64,000 nt of DNA. Source: Thozetella sp. PMI_491. Its lineage: Eukaryota; Ascomycota; Sordariomycetes; Chaetosphaeriales; Chaetosphaeriaceae. The notes beneath the pieces were generated by a model. That model worked only from the letters and a program-made list of their open reading frames with translations, made no database searches and was not told where the DNA came from. Below are positions 21,777-32,862 of the stretch, piece by piece. The translations under genes and the position numbers were made by a program. Where the stretch lies: the NCBI GenBank assembly GCA_021432635.1, contig MU270029.1:990575-1054574 (forward strand), written 5' to 3'. The stretch's first letter is position 1. The number at the start of each line of letters is the position of its first letter.

Positions 21777-22650
21777 AATTCTGAAATGACCGCCTTCGGT
21801 TTAGGCTTGGCGGATGTCACGCAGCCGCAGTCTGCGTGATCAAGTGGCCATGCCCTGACGACTGGTCTCAGGATCGAACTTGAGCTATGGTGCTTCAGTG
21901 GACCCAATCTTATCTGGGCAGAAAAATGTGGGGAAGGTGACGCATCTTTCGGCGTTAGCGGCGGATGTAATACATCCGCTAATGCTTTACTACAACTATC
22001 CGACCACCCGCCTCCGCCATCGCCATGCGGGAGCGTTTTGTTATGTACCTTAGTTAGCCCGGGATTTGGCCACACACGGATCGTATTGGCGCAGTTGATA
22101 CAAAGATCCCATGGATGTCTATCCATGCCCGGTACAGACCCTAGGTGACAAAAGGCCGGTGAACGATTTGTTCCACTCGGCGCGGGCCGATTTGAATCCT
22201 CCGATAGCCAATGCTTTCGCGCGAGCTCCAGCATCGACCAACCCTCTTTGGGCAATTAATCCTCTTTTTTAGTGCACAAGGCGTAGTGCCAACAATGTAA
22301 AACTTGAACGCGACGGTGGCGGGGGTTATAGCGTGACGCTCACTAGAGCTTAGGAGAATGAGGCCACCAGACATTGGAGGCTCGGATAGGCAACTCGGAT
22401 CTGCAATCATTGTGGGGTTTCAAGGCATGGGCTACTACGGAGTAAGGCGAAGTCGGTCTCCGAGGCCCTTGACGAACTTACAAGGCTCAGATAGTGGGTA
22501 ATCCCGGGGGCGAATGTATTGTATAAATTGAGGACTCGTTGGCTTCCGCTGCCGACTCTCTCTCATGCTTCAGGCCTGCCTTGACGTTTCTCTCCCTTCA
22601 GTTCCTTTATAAATTGAATATCCACCAGTTCCTACCATCCTGGAATTATC
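21777..22650. promoter_or_regulatory. Shared intergenic region of regulator and flavin monooxygenase
   Basis: 874 bp between divergent starts. A TATA-like TGTATAAATTGAGG lies near 22519, about 130 bp before the monooxygenase ATG. No open frame here has a recognisable motif. No perfect CGG-spaced palindrome stood out on reading. Confidence 0.4.
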
Positions 22651-24496
22651 ATGAGTTCGACCGAGAAGACAGAGGTCCTGATCTGTGGTGCCGGTCCCGT
22701 CGGGCTTCTTATTGCCCTGGGGTTGGCCCAGCAAGGGATCGATACCCGCGTATTCGGTATAGACACAAATCCTTCTAGCCAAAGCACGGCCACTATTCCA
22801 TACCAGTAAATACTAAAATTTAAACCATCTAGAGAAGAGAGAGCGCAAGGTGCAAGCCTCGTTTGGTCGTGCGTCGATCCTGTATCCGCGGTCCATTGAG
22901 CTCCTAGAACAGCTTGATGTCGTTGAGCCAATGACCCAGGAGGGGTTTATCTCGAGCGCAGTCTTCAACTGGAGGGACGGCTCTCGCGTTACCGGTCGTG
23001 GATTCGCCATGGCCGACGGCATGGTCAACACCTTTCACGACTACCTGCTTGGCATTCGACAGACCAACTCGGAAGACATCTTCCACGCTAAATACATCGC
23101 AGATTTTGGAAAGAGCGCCGAATACGGCTGGGCTTTGGTTGATTATACTCTTGACTCATCGCTCAATGATGGCTGCAATGTGACAGCGACAGTTGAGAAC
23201 AGCTCATCAGGTGAGAAGAAGACTGTGCGATCGTGAGTAGCAACCCTAGCGAGACTCTCTCCTATGCCTCCAACACATTCACTGACCGGTGCTAGCAAGT
23301 ACATTGTCGGTGCGGATGGCGGCCAATCTACTGTCCGGCGCATTAGCGGCATTGAGCCCGAGGGCCTCGAGACCGAGTATCGGTGGATTCGCGTCGACCT
23401 AAACCTCAAGACTGACATGCCCGACGCGGACCTGGGCGTCGGCTCGCTCGAGACAAAGACACACGGGAACGTGCTCTGGCAGAAACTCAACCGGGACTTG
23501 TACCGCATTGGATTCGTTGTGACTCCTGCCCTCAAGGAGAAACTCGGAGACAATGTGACGCAGGAGCAGGCTGTCGCCGAAGCCATCGAGGCTGTGAAGC
23601 CCTTCAAGGTGGAGCCTGGTCACGTTGAGTGGTTCACCGTCTATACCATCAGGCAAAAGGTCGCAGCTACGCTGCATAAAGACGATTTTGTCTTGCTGGC
23701 CGGCGACGCGGCGCACACGCATTCGTCTGCATTCGCGCAGGGAATGAACACGGGCATCCATGATGCGACAAACCTCATTTGGAAGCTCGCTGGATCCATC
23801 AAGGGCTGGTACAAGCCGTGCGTGCTTGAGACGTACAACTCAGAGAGGCGAACCGCGGCGAAGCAGCTGATCGAGATCGACCAGAGCGCCGCGGCCGCCA
23901 TCTCGGGCACCATTCCGTCCAAGTACGGCGGGGCAGACGCAGATGCCAACGAGGTCATGGGCCGTATCTGGGCTGATAATCTGCGCTTCAGCATGGGCAT
24001 CTTGAACTACAGCCCATCTGTGCTCAACCAGGCGGTCCAGGGCGGTACTGTTCACCCCGGCACGCGCGCCCCGGAGGCGTTGGTGCGTCGGCCAGGTCCG
24101 CGACTGCCGGTACGGCTGCAAGAGGTCACGCGTGCAAGCGGTTTGGGACGGTGGACTGTGCTCGTGTTTGCAGGATATCCGGTCGTCACCAAGACCAAGA
24201 TCACTGCACTGCGAGAGGCCTTTGAGGCAAAGGGCGGGTTGGCAGAGAATCGCGGCAAGCTTTTGAATCTGGTGACGCTCTCGGCGAGCCCAGCCGGGAA
24301 TGCCTGGACGGCGTTCGGCGGCCCCGCGATCGGGCGGCTATTCTTTGACAGCGACGGTGAAGCACATGGCCGCTATGGGTTCGCTCTTGAGCAAGGCGGG
24401 ATTGCAGTCATCCGTCCGGACGGCATCTTCGCATTTGGGGCTACCCTGGACGGAGTGGGCGACCTGGAAAATTATTTCAACTCCTTCTGCAGCTAA
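22651..24496 (+). CDS. FAD-binding aromatic monooxygenase (phenol 2-monooxygenase type)
   Basis: Three exons (22651..22756, 22833..23232, 23296..24496) give 568 residues. A class A flavoprotein hydroxylase that uses NAD(P)H and O2 to hydroxylate phenolic rings. FAD motifs are complete: GAGPVGLLIALGLAQQG at the N terminus, IVGADGGQSTVRR in the DG motif (split by intron 2) and LLAGDAAHTHSSAFAQGMN in the GD motif. The last ~150 residues match the thioredoxin-like C-terminal domain of phenol hydroxylases (RLPVRLQEVTR, FGGPAIGRLFF, IRPDGIFAF). The length is slightly below yeast phenol hydroxylase (~665), consistent with the shorter fungal MhpA/orcinol-type forms. Probably cytosolic. The divergent Zn2Cys6 gene suggests substrate-induced expression (inference). 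Confidence 0.92.
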
Positions 24497-25807
24497 ATAT
24501 TACTGCGAGCATCCCGGTTCTGCTAAGGCATGGGAATCACTCATTTACTATGCAAAGAAATTTACCTGTAGAGGTACGTTAATATGCTTCACCACCGGTG
24601 TCGATAGACAAGGAAATACTCTTTCCTATGGGTAGCAAGCAGGTGTGCCGAGACATCTAGTTTCGCCATTACCACGGGCATGCCCCTTATCCGCGAAGAC
24701 AGCTCGTTGCCCATCTTCAACTGCCGTAGAGGTAGTTGCACACGTCTCGAATTAGTAGAAGATGCTCATGTGCTGAGACCACCAAATAGTCGTAGTATCT
24801 AATAGGTATCTACCAACTGGCCTCGGCGATAAATCACCAACCAGGGTAAGAATTATCCGAAGCTAGAGTGAGATGCGTTGCGGAGCTTGCCGCCTGCGAG
24901 GTACAGCACCCGGCGGAGGACATTAGTTGGGAGCCAATATTACCCCGTGCGACGGCGGCTTAGCCCCCAATCGCATCCACGGTCCAGGGTAGCGCTCGGG
25001 GCGGGACATGCACGGGATGCACGGCGATACCCTGGGCACCCGGTCAATGAGCCACCAGAGGCTGCAGCAAAGTCCGTCCTACCAAATACCTGGCCAAACC
25101 AGCCCATTCCGGTAGTAACTGACATCAATCTGAGCTCAGCTAAGAAATAATCTACTCTTAGATTCTCGGCCGCCAGTATACTGCGGCTCTCAGCCTCTCT
25201 CAGCGCCACTGAGGCCTGTTTATAGTACGGGTCAGACCAGACCTGAACATGAGAGGGTCTCGCAATATGGGACGCTGAACGGGCGGACCTATAAGGTTTC
25301 GCGCTTACCGCCAGGCCAAGCCGATCACTAGACGCGAAGCAACCATAGAAACGATTTCGCCACTCCCGCCATTGGACGGGCCTGCCAGCCCTTTCTAAAA
25401 TAGGGGCGAGCTTGGTTGCATTTGCCCAGCTTGCCTGCATTGCCGTTCCAAATCTATACTAGCCCAACCTCCTGAAAGAATGCGTCCATGCGCCAGAGTT
25501 GCAACCGTCGTGGGTCGGGTGCAGATTGGTGCAGATTACTCCGTATAGTCGACTCAAATATCTCAAGGTCTAGGCGGCCATCCCTAGCGATAGGCAAAGA
25601 GCTGTGGCTTATCGGATCGGCTCCAACCGCTGTTGGCACTGCCGGGTGCCCTGTCTTATTATCTTCGACACCGCATCTGCTGAATTGCACTGACCGACAC
25701 CCCTCACCCCCCATGAATCGTTGTTTTAGCCAGGCCAAAACATTGCGTCCCCAAAATTGAGCGTTCGAAAAGTACAAGTGACGGCCTCCAAGCCGCTAAC
25801 CGCGACC
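24497..25807. other. Intergenic interval
   Basis: About 1.3 kb without a supported host gene. On the minus strand, 25440..24940 is a 166-codon frame beginning with ATG that contains PVQWREWRNRFYGC; this vaguely recalls gag-type segments of fungal Copia-like elements. If it is one, it is a short fossil fragment; I saw no LTRs or polymerase remnants. The last few hundred bases are the promoter of the ankyrin protein gene. Confidence 0.4.
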
Positions 25808-28327
25808 ATGGATCCAGTATCAATAGCGGTCAATGTGATAGGAATCACAAAATCTATCTCAATGGCGACGGACGCGATACAGTTCATATGCTCGGTTATG
25901 AACGCGCCAGCCGAGCTCACAGAACTGAAAACCGAGGTATGACGATATCATGCGTACCTGCATCTCCATTCTGGCTCGTGGCATGGTTGCGATCCTTGGA
26001 ACTGACCAGTCTCGCAGCTAGACACAGTGAAGGGGTATCTTCAGGTGCTCCAGTCGGTACTGAGCTCGCTCGAGAAATCCAAATTTCGCATCCCGACTTC
26101 GAGTCTCTCTCTCATATCCACGCTCATTGACGGGCTAAGAGCTAGCATGCAAAATCTTGAGGACGTCCTTGGAAGATTTCCGCGGCATGCAGGAAGTAAT
26201 GGGAGTCCCGAACTCGCTCTGGGCCAGCGCATCAAGTGGCGCTGTAGGCGCGAGTCGATTGTGGAACTTCGAGACAAGGCCCGCCAGCATCGTCTCGACC
26301 TTGCAAACAGCATATCTATCCTACAGCCCCTGTACAGGTAAGCCCTCTCTCTCAGGAGCAAGGGCGTTGGCTGATCAAGCGCAATTGCTGCCGCGCAGCC
26401 AAGCATCGACATTGTTGATGCTCGATATCCAAGAATCGACCCAAACCAGCTTTGCAACGCTCAAGGCATCAACAGCACGCATACAATCCTCTATCAACGA
26501 CATCATCGATATTGGCTCTCCTTGCAGCCCATCTTCGGAGAAGAGTCTGTCCTGGGGAGTGAGCGAATATAGCCCCGTTCGGAAAACCATGCCAAATCCA
26601 TGGGTCATGGGGGAGAGTCCCGTCGCAAAAGCCACGGTACGATCCGACTCGATTCAGCCATCCGAGAGCCTCCAGGGACAGTGTCGCAAAAGCTGCCGTT
26701 GTCAATGTCACACATACCTTACCATGAAAAGCTTCGACTGGCTCCCTCGAGAAGTTTTGGGGAAGTTTCTACTTCAATATTCCAACATTCCTCTCTTGGA
26801 CCATCGTCGATGCACATACCCCAAGTGTGCGCGAAGTTCTCTATCTTTCAGATTACAATACATATTCCCCGAGTGGCTTCATCATAAACTTATCCATCTC
26901 ACGTCGTCTTGGTCGGCATTGACGGGGCAGGGAGCATCACTTCATCTCAGCGTCTCTCGTATGCTACCTTGGGATCACGACGTGTACATAGCAATTGAGC
27001 TAAACCAAGTTTCCGTACTACGCCATATGCTTTCGACTCACCAGGTATTACCGACGGACACATCTCCAGATGGTGACTCGCTGCTATATGTGAGTAGGCC
27101 CTACGACAGCAGCTGTTATACTGAGCTAATCAATGTCTCTCAAAGTCCGCATTGTGCAGAGGCACTTGCGTTGAGGCTGCAGAACTTCTCCTTCCGCTAT
27201 CGAATGACGTCGAGGCTACCAACATACATGGGATGTAAGCAGTAATATCCATGCTCTATGGGGGCCGAAAAAATTGATAACACGATGATGATAGGTCTGC
27301 TGCTGCCTTCAGTTGGCAACAAGCCACAGTGACTCGCTTTAACAATAAACGAATACGCATGACGGACGTCTTTGAAGCAATCCGAGACCGATATGAGGAC
27401 GACAGCGCCGGCTCGCTTATTCTCGATGCGATGCTTGGTTACACTGACATGAGTGTGGAGGAAGCCCTACGACATGCCCCAATGGATCTATACACCTTCG
27501 GCCGCGACGGTGCGACGCCCCTTCATTGGGCAGTACGCCTTCAGGACGTTGAACTTGTACGACTTCTCCTAGAGTGGGGAGCTGATCCGAACAGGGGGAA
27601 TTTCCGGGGACAGCCACCTCTAGTAGGAACTGGATACACGAATGCACTTGAGATGGCAGAAGAGCTCGTCAAAGCTGGCGCTGACGTCAACGCTCAGGCT
27701 GTGAATGGAACGACGGCTCTAATAGCGGCCGCTCAGAACTCTCGCGCAAGAATGGTCCAATTTCTCTTATCTAAGGGTGCCGATCCTAATCACCGCCGAT
27801 TTGATGGTTGGACACCACTACACCTTCTCGTCCCTTGCGATGTCGACTGGATGGTGCAGGAAGACCTCACGAAAGAGCTCATGTCCTCAGGAGCGAATAT
27901 AAATCTGGGCTGCAATAGAGGCTGGACGCCGCTTCAGTGGGCACTGCGATATAACGATGGCATCTCAGTCCGGCTGTTTCTGTCCTACGGGGCGGATGTC
28001 ACGGTTGTAGATAAGACAGGCAAAACCATCCTCCACTTGGCCGCGATCCATTGCAGCGTGGTCACGACAAGGCACTTGCTCAGCAATGTTGGACGACACC
28101 AAGTGGACCCGGATGCAACGGATATAGATGGAATGACGGCAATAGGGTACTTTTTGCGACGCTTACCCAACCCAGACGGGCCGCCGAATGAGACCGACGA
28201 GGTGACTACTGACGATGTGAAGGTATTTGGAGAGTTGCTTGCTACGATTAAAGAAGTAAAGAATGCAGCGAAAGGCGTCTTCGTGGACGAGAACGACGTA
28301 TTTTATGATGCAGTTGAGAAGGCCTAA
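25808..28327 (+). CDS. HeLo-like N-terminal domain, Cys-rich linker and ankyrin repeats
   Basis: Five exons (25808..25936, 26018..26337, 26399..27089, 27146..27234, 27295..28327) encode 753 residues. The start MDPVSIAVNVIGITKSISMA is typical of the fungal STAND N-terminal domain (Helo_like_N, PF17111), a helical domain that in relatives inserts into membranes or triggers cell death. A middle region has CRKSCRCQCH near residue 265, seen in a large fungal ankyrin family. The C-terminal half holds at least five ankyrin repeats (DGATPLHWAVRLQDVELVRL, NGTTALIAAAQNSRARMVQF, DGWTPLHLL, RGWTPLQWALRYND, TGKTILHLAA). No NACHT or NB-ARC domain is visible, so sensing and effector parts are joined without an NTPase. 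A role in heterokaryon incompatibility or immunity-like signalling is inferred from the family only. The splice model has no leftover breaks. Confidence 0.85.
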
Positions 28328-28874
28328 TGGTAAGAAAGGACTAGATCGCAATTAGGAGTTACCATTTGCATACTGGGACAAACAGGACTTGGCGGGAATG
28401 CAACTAGGTAGTTTTGGGCTAACATGAAAAGAGAAGCGGTGCACTTTAAATGAAAGTGAAGAGAATATTGGTACTGCTTCAAGACAAGTGAAAGGTGTCT
28501 TGTAGGCGGAATGGGAATCGCCTCAAGTTAAGAACAGATTGCCAGATGTTGATAGGTGTATAATGCACCGTAGAAATGCTGTCATACGGGATAGTCTTGT
28601 CAGATTGATTGGTGGGTAGGCGCCCGCCCTACTTATGTGTCATTCCGCGCCGCCGAGGGGTTGTTCGCAGCTTAGTGCGAAGGTTACCCAGTACCGAGTC
28701 CGAGCGAGCTTGGAACTTGGCGTAAATGTGGCCTTCTACCTCCTTCGTAGGCACCAGCCCTTGAGGCGATGTGTTCTCCCTTTGCATCGATAATCGAGAT
28801 AAATGTCAAGCTACCTCCGTTTGAAAATGTGAAATCGAAACCGGCTCAAACAACTTGGATCAAAACACTGCAAC
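28328..28874. other. Intergenic interval
   Basis: 547 bp between two plus-strand genes. Nothing is recognisable beyond probable terminator and promoter sequence. Confidence 0.5.
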
Positions 28875-30263
28875 ATGAGTAAATCTTACGCAATCGTGCT
28901 GATATCTCTCCTCGCTTTTGCGCCGCCAACTCTTGCAGCGCTTTGGCAGGTTGGCGAACCCTGCCCAACCGAGATCGTCACCACCGTTCCCGACAACGAT
29001 TACAGCTATGAGCCGCCCTACGACCGTATTTATGCACCCTTTGGGGCAATGTCTAGTGTTCACGCTGCACTCCTCAACTGCCCTGACATCAAATCTCTGA
29101 ACCTGCGCGTGGCGCACCTAGGCTGCACAGAGTTTCCGGACCGCTTCAACTTCCCATTCGACGTCCTCGGCACAGACAAATACCCTCCGCTTGAAGTCCT
29201 TTCTCTCGATGGGTACGACTTTGACAGGAACAGATGGGACGAGGTCCAACCACCCAAAAAATGGTGGTATGATTATGTGGATGACACTGGGGCCATCTGG
29301 GGTGGATGGTTCCAGTCTAGCAAGGCTAAGGATTATCTGAAGTCGCGCCTTGTCCCAGAAGAGCAGCGAGTGAAGCGAAATATCGATCTGTGGCTGGACG
29401 CAATGGATTTCTCTCAAATCCATACTCTATCCCTGAATCCGAGAAGCCGGGAGGACATTTCCGCCAGCGTCATCAAGCTGCTCCCCCCGAGGCTAACCAA
29501 TCTCAGATCGCTCACAATTGCGGGGCCTACAGCCCATGAATTCATTCTTGGGCTTCCCGAAAACTCGCTTGAGAGCTTGACATGGTTGGGATCCAAGAAC
29601 ACCTCCGACCTTGAGCCAGTATTAGAGCGCCATGGCGCTTCTCTCAGGCACCTGGTGTCGTATAGCGACGAGTTATGGGTCTACCCTAGACCAATGCTAT
29701 CTCTGGAGCAGCTACAGCAAGTTACCTCTAATGCGCCTAAACTACAATCTCTCGTCATCGACATGAGCCGCAACGGGACATGGCCCTGGGAGCACTTTGA
29801 AACAATTGCGGCCAGTTTGCTGGATCTAAAGAATCTAACACTTTATCTGGATCTAGCAAGCGAGTGCCGCCACCACTGGCACTTCGAGTACGACATTAGG
29901 GCTCGCTGTAGAGAGGGCTGCGATGGGGTGAACCAGTACCAGCAGCCGATGTTGAATAGCACGACCGCAGCTAAGGTAGCGGAGTTCTTGCGAGATTACA
30001 ACACTGGCGGAGCTCTAGAGCAAGTGGTACTTCGATCCGGGGACTGGAGCCCTTTTTGGGACGGAGCACTATACATTCCGGGGTGGCTAGACGGGGTGAA
30101 TGCTTGGATGGAGTGTAACCTCACTAGCGGAGCGCGCAAGGACAGCCAGATATCGTGCCAGGGAAGAGACACAAAGGTCGTAGAGTGGTACTGCGATTAT
30201 GGGGTAGAAAATGCTAGTCAGATATCTAGTGGAGAGACGGTATCATTATTGGCCGATTTATAA
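28875..30263 (+). CDS. Secreted LRR/F-box-like hypothetical protein
   Basis: An intronless 462-residue protein. Residues 1-22 (SYAIVLISLLAFAPPTLA) are a signal peptide, and several cysteines in the mature part (LNCPDIKSLNL, LGCTEF, ECNLTSG) agree with secretion. The body has irregular leucine-rich segments (DIKSLNLRVAHL, LEVLSLDGYDF, QIHTLSLNP, LRSLTIAGP, LKNLTLYLDL), like the LRR part of fungal F-box proteins but without an F-box. Ligand and role are unknown. Similar secreted F-box-like LRR proteins form large variable families in plant-associated and soil fungi (general knowledge). It stands alone, with no operon-like partner. Confidence 0.8.
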   Translation: MSKSYAIVLISLLAFAPPTLAALWQVGEPCPTEIVTTVPDNDYSYEPPYDRIYAPFGAMSSVHAALLNCPDIKSLNLRVAHLGCTEFPDRFNFPFDVLGTDKYPPLEVLSLDGYDFDRNRWDEVQPPKKWWYDYVDDTGAIWGGWFQSSKAKDYLKSRLVPEEQRVKRNIDLWLDAMDFSQIHTLSLNPRSREDISASVIKLLPPRLTNLRSLTIAGPTAHEFILGLPENSLESLTWLGSKNTSDLEPVLERHGASLRHLVSYSDELWVYPRPMLSLEQLQQVTSNAPKLQSLVIDMSRNGTWPWEHFETIAASLLDLKNLTLYLDLASECRHHWHFEYDIRARCREGCDGVNQYQQPMLNSTTAAKVAEFLRDYNTGGALEQVVLRSGDWSPFWDGALYIPGWLDGVNAWMECNLTSGARKDSQISCQGRDTKVVEWYCDYGVENASQISSGETVSLLADL

Positions 30264-30803
30264 CTTCCAATGTACTAAAGAACTTCCATGGCAGAGTTTA
30301 ATGTAACCCCTTCGCCAACAACACCTCACTCTACGAAATGATGCCCGCCTTTCTAATGTTACTTCACTACCCCGTACCTCATTTACTTACCCAATCGCAG
30401 CCGCTTTGCATCACGGTTATTTTCAATGCGAGGAGACTTTAAACCCGTAAGACCGATACTACCTTAAATAGTTCGCTAGCTTCTTTAACGGCACCATCGT
30501 TTAAAAAAAGGATTTCGGAAAGCTTTATTTAGTGAACAATTCGTAGATAATGTCGGCTATCTGGATAGCTGCGCCCACTCGAGGACTGTTAAAGCTACTA
30601 TCGGAGGTGTTAGTAGTCCAGTATTTGTTACTATCGAGAGGAGCTTATATTAAGAAAGATTCCCATAGTATACTCCTCGAAGTGACCAATGTAGGGTATG
30701 CACCCTGTTGTCCTCTGTCTGCAGGGTGACTTTCTTGCGCACAATCATCTCAGTTTTTAAGTGGTGACAGACGAAATCTAGGCCATGCCGCACAATACCT
30801 GCT
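30264..30803. other. Intergenic interval
   Basis: 540 bp, AT-rich from about 30460 to 30680 with many TA dinucleotides. No gene or repeat boundary is recognised. Confidence 0.5.
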
Positions 30804-31680
30804 GACAGATTCAGGTACAGTCAGGGCAGCCGCAGTGCCGCGGAATTGGACATAACCGACAACGTTTGGGCTGAAGACGATCGTTTCAATACTGTGGCTG
30901 TCCGTGTGGATGAGTTCTGTGATGAATCGTACGTAGAGGATCAGGGCCAGTGGTGGCTTTCTGGCATATTCAGAGATGTCTAAGTAGGTTATTGTCTTTC
31001 CACGGTCCAGCATCGAAGACGTTACAATCACCACCCACTTTAACGATACTTTTACAGCCACCGATGTTATTGCCGCCATTCAAAGATGCGGGGATTTAGG
31101 AGACATCGAGTAAAACCTCTTGGCCCCTGATGGGCGAGTTCTTGGCCAAACGAAGGGATGGGATACACTCAAACTACGTGTGATCGGCGACGACCTTAGG
31201 CACTGGTAAGCAGAACATTCTGTGCTCTACGGCTTCTTTGCTGTTGAAAAGTGGCCACCAGGTGGATCCGCAACGAATTGGAATTCGTCGCATTGAAGTG
31301 CGGAATGGTAACACTCTGCTTAACGGCCAACCCATCATCCTCTACGATGTTAATCACCATGAACACCACCCGGTTTTAGGTCGAGCCGTGCCCTTCAACT
31401 TCACCCGCGACGACCTCATTGACTTGAAGCGCCATAACATCAACGCAATCCAGCCGACGAGCTCGGCTTCTATATCCTTAACGTAGTAGACCTCGAGTGC
31501 CACGGCTTCTACAATCCCGCACGTCCGAAGTTAGATGCGCAGAATTTTCGCCCCGCCAGGGTTGAAGCACGCGAGCGAACCTACGTGGAGGCTGGAAAAT
31601 GGAGCTCTGACAGCGCTACCTGGCGGGCTGCCTACCGCGACCGCGCTGAGCAGCTGGTAGAACAACGCAGGTGGCCAGAA
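30804..31680 (+). pseudogene. LacZ-type beta-galactosidase (GH2) pseudogene, internal fragment
   Basis: Recognisable pieces of a glycoside hydrolase family 2 beta-galactosidase lie in order on the plus strand. RYSQGSRSAAELDIT and YVEDQGQWWLSGIFRDV (30804-31000, sugar-binding domain) come first. SIEDVTITTHFNDTFTATD (around 31010-31070) follows, then LLAPDGRVLGQTKG. IGIRRIEVRNGNTLLNGQPI then VNHHEHHP (31274-31370) and DELGFYILNVVDLECHGF (31458-31510) come last. E. coli LacZ has the same order. The pieces are in different frames with stops. The segment that normally follows NAIQ (SHYPNHP and the rest of the barrel strand) is missing at about 31450. Both ends are gone: a full enzyme is ~1000 residues. 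Homology is no longer clear past about 31680. An ancient intact copy, native or acquired, is implied. Confidence 0.85.
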
Positions 31681-32862
31681 TCGCACACGTGTACTCTCTA
31701 TTCAGCCGCTTGTCTAGATGGTATTCCATTTACAGTCGGCGCATCGACCGAGGATATGCGATCATGCTATTCGTCACGAAAATATCGCGTCCCATCTTCC
31801 TACCCGCTACGGACACTATGACGAAGGGGGGCTAGCTAGCTTGTGGGTTAAGAGAGAACCGTTAGAGCCCAAGACAGAGGTCCTTGCATGCAACAGGAAG
31901 TACATAACCAGGCTTGATAGAGTATACGGGGTACTCAAGGGCATAGAATACCTTACAATTGTATCGTACATTGCGGTGCACCAGAGTTTAACGGTGGAGG
32001 AATGAGCAATCCCCTGGGAAGTGGGTTTGTGCGGCCGCCACTAGCCCTAGTCCACCTCACCGGCTGTCAGCCCTATCATAAGCCCCGAATGTCTTCAGGG
32101 GTCCTGCCCTAAGCTGCATTTGTATTGCGTTAAGCCAAATCAGGTAATTCCATTCGAGACTACACCATACTATACATCCACTGCTATTGTATGGGCAGGT
32201 ACTCCGTAAATACCCCCAGTCAAGGGTTCACGCTAAGCTGGGCAGCGCTATGCCGGGCCTTCAGTTGGATACCTAATTGTGCAAGCTGTGCGTTCGCCCT
32301 GGCGGGAAAGTCGAGAGAAGCGATTCCATCGACGGTGGCTCCCTATCCGCGCTATTCCCAGCTTGTGCTTTTTGTTCGAGCCTATCCCCGGATTCTGGCT
32401 ACCTACCTCTAGTTTTGAACAAGGTCCCCCTTAATGGCTAGATGTGATAACAGGATCCGCAATGCGCAACCCCGCCACGGCTGCTGCAGAGACCTGGCAC
32501 GGACAGGCAACATGCAGGCGTCACGGCAAGTTCCTGAGCGATTGAGGGGCTCTTCAAGACTGGTTTGCCCCCGGCTGCCCCGGCACTACGGCATTGGGCC
32601 TTCGGATGTGACTCTTTCACATTGCAGATGTCAAAATGGTGGGCTAGTACATACTACACCGGGAATCGGAGTCGGCACCGAAAATCGGGAGCATGTCATG
32701 CAGGACAGGAAACTTGGAGTAGGGTCGAAGTCGGAGCTTCATGGTTGGCGATCTAGTTATTCACTCGTGCCTTGAGTCTCACGTTCTCGCACACAACCCG
32801 GCAGGAAATATAACTTGAAATGTACAAATGTTTAATTTACTTCAAATCTCCTTAAGAATTAA
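31681..32862. other. Intergenic interval
   Basis: About 1.2 kb. Short frames (for example 32191-32412, 32434-32775) have no motifs. It may hold further unrecognisable remains of the upstream pseudogene. Nothing else is seen. Confidence 0.5.

Noticed and set aside
24940-25440. Minus-strand frame with a gag-like QWREWRNRF patch
   Set aside because: Too short and too weak to call; no LTR or polymerase remnants seen. At most a small retroelement fossil.
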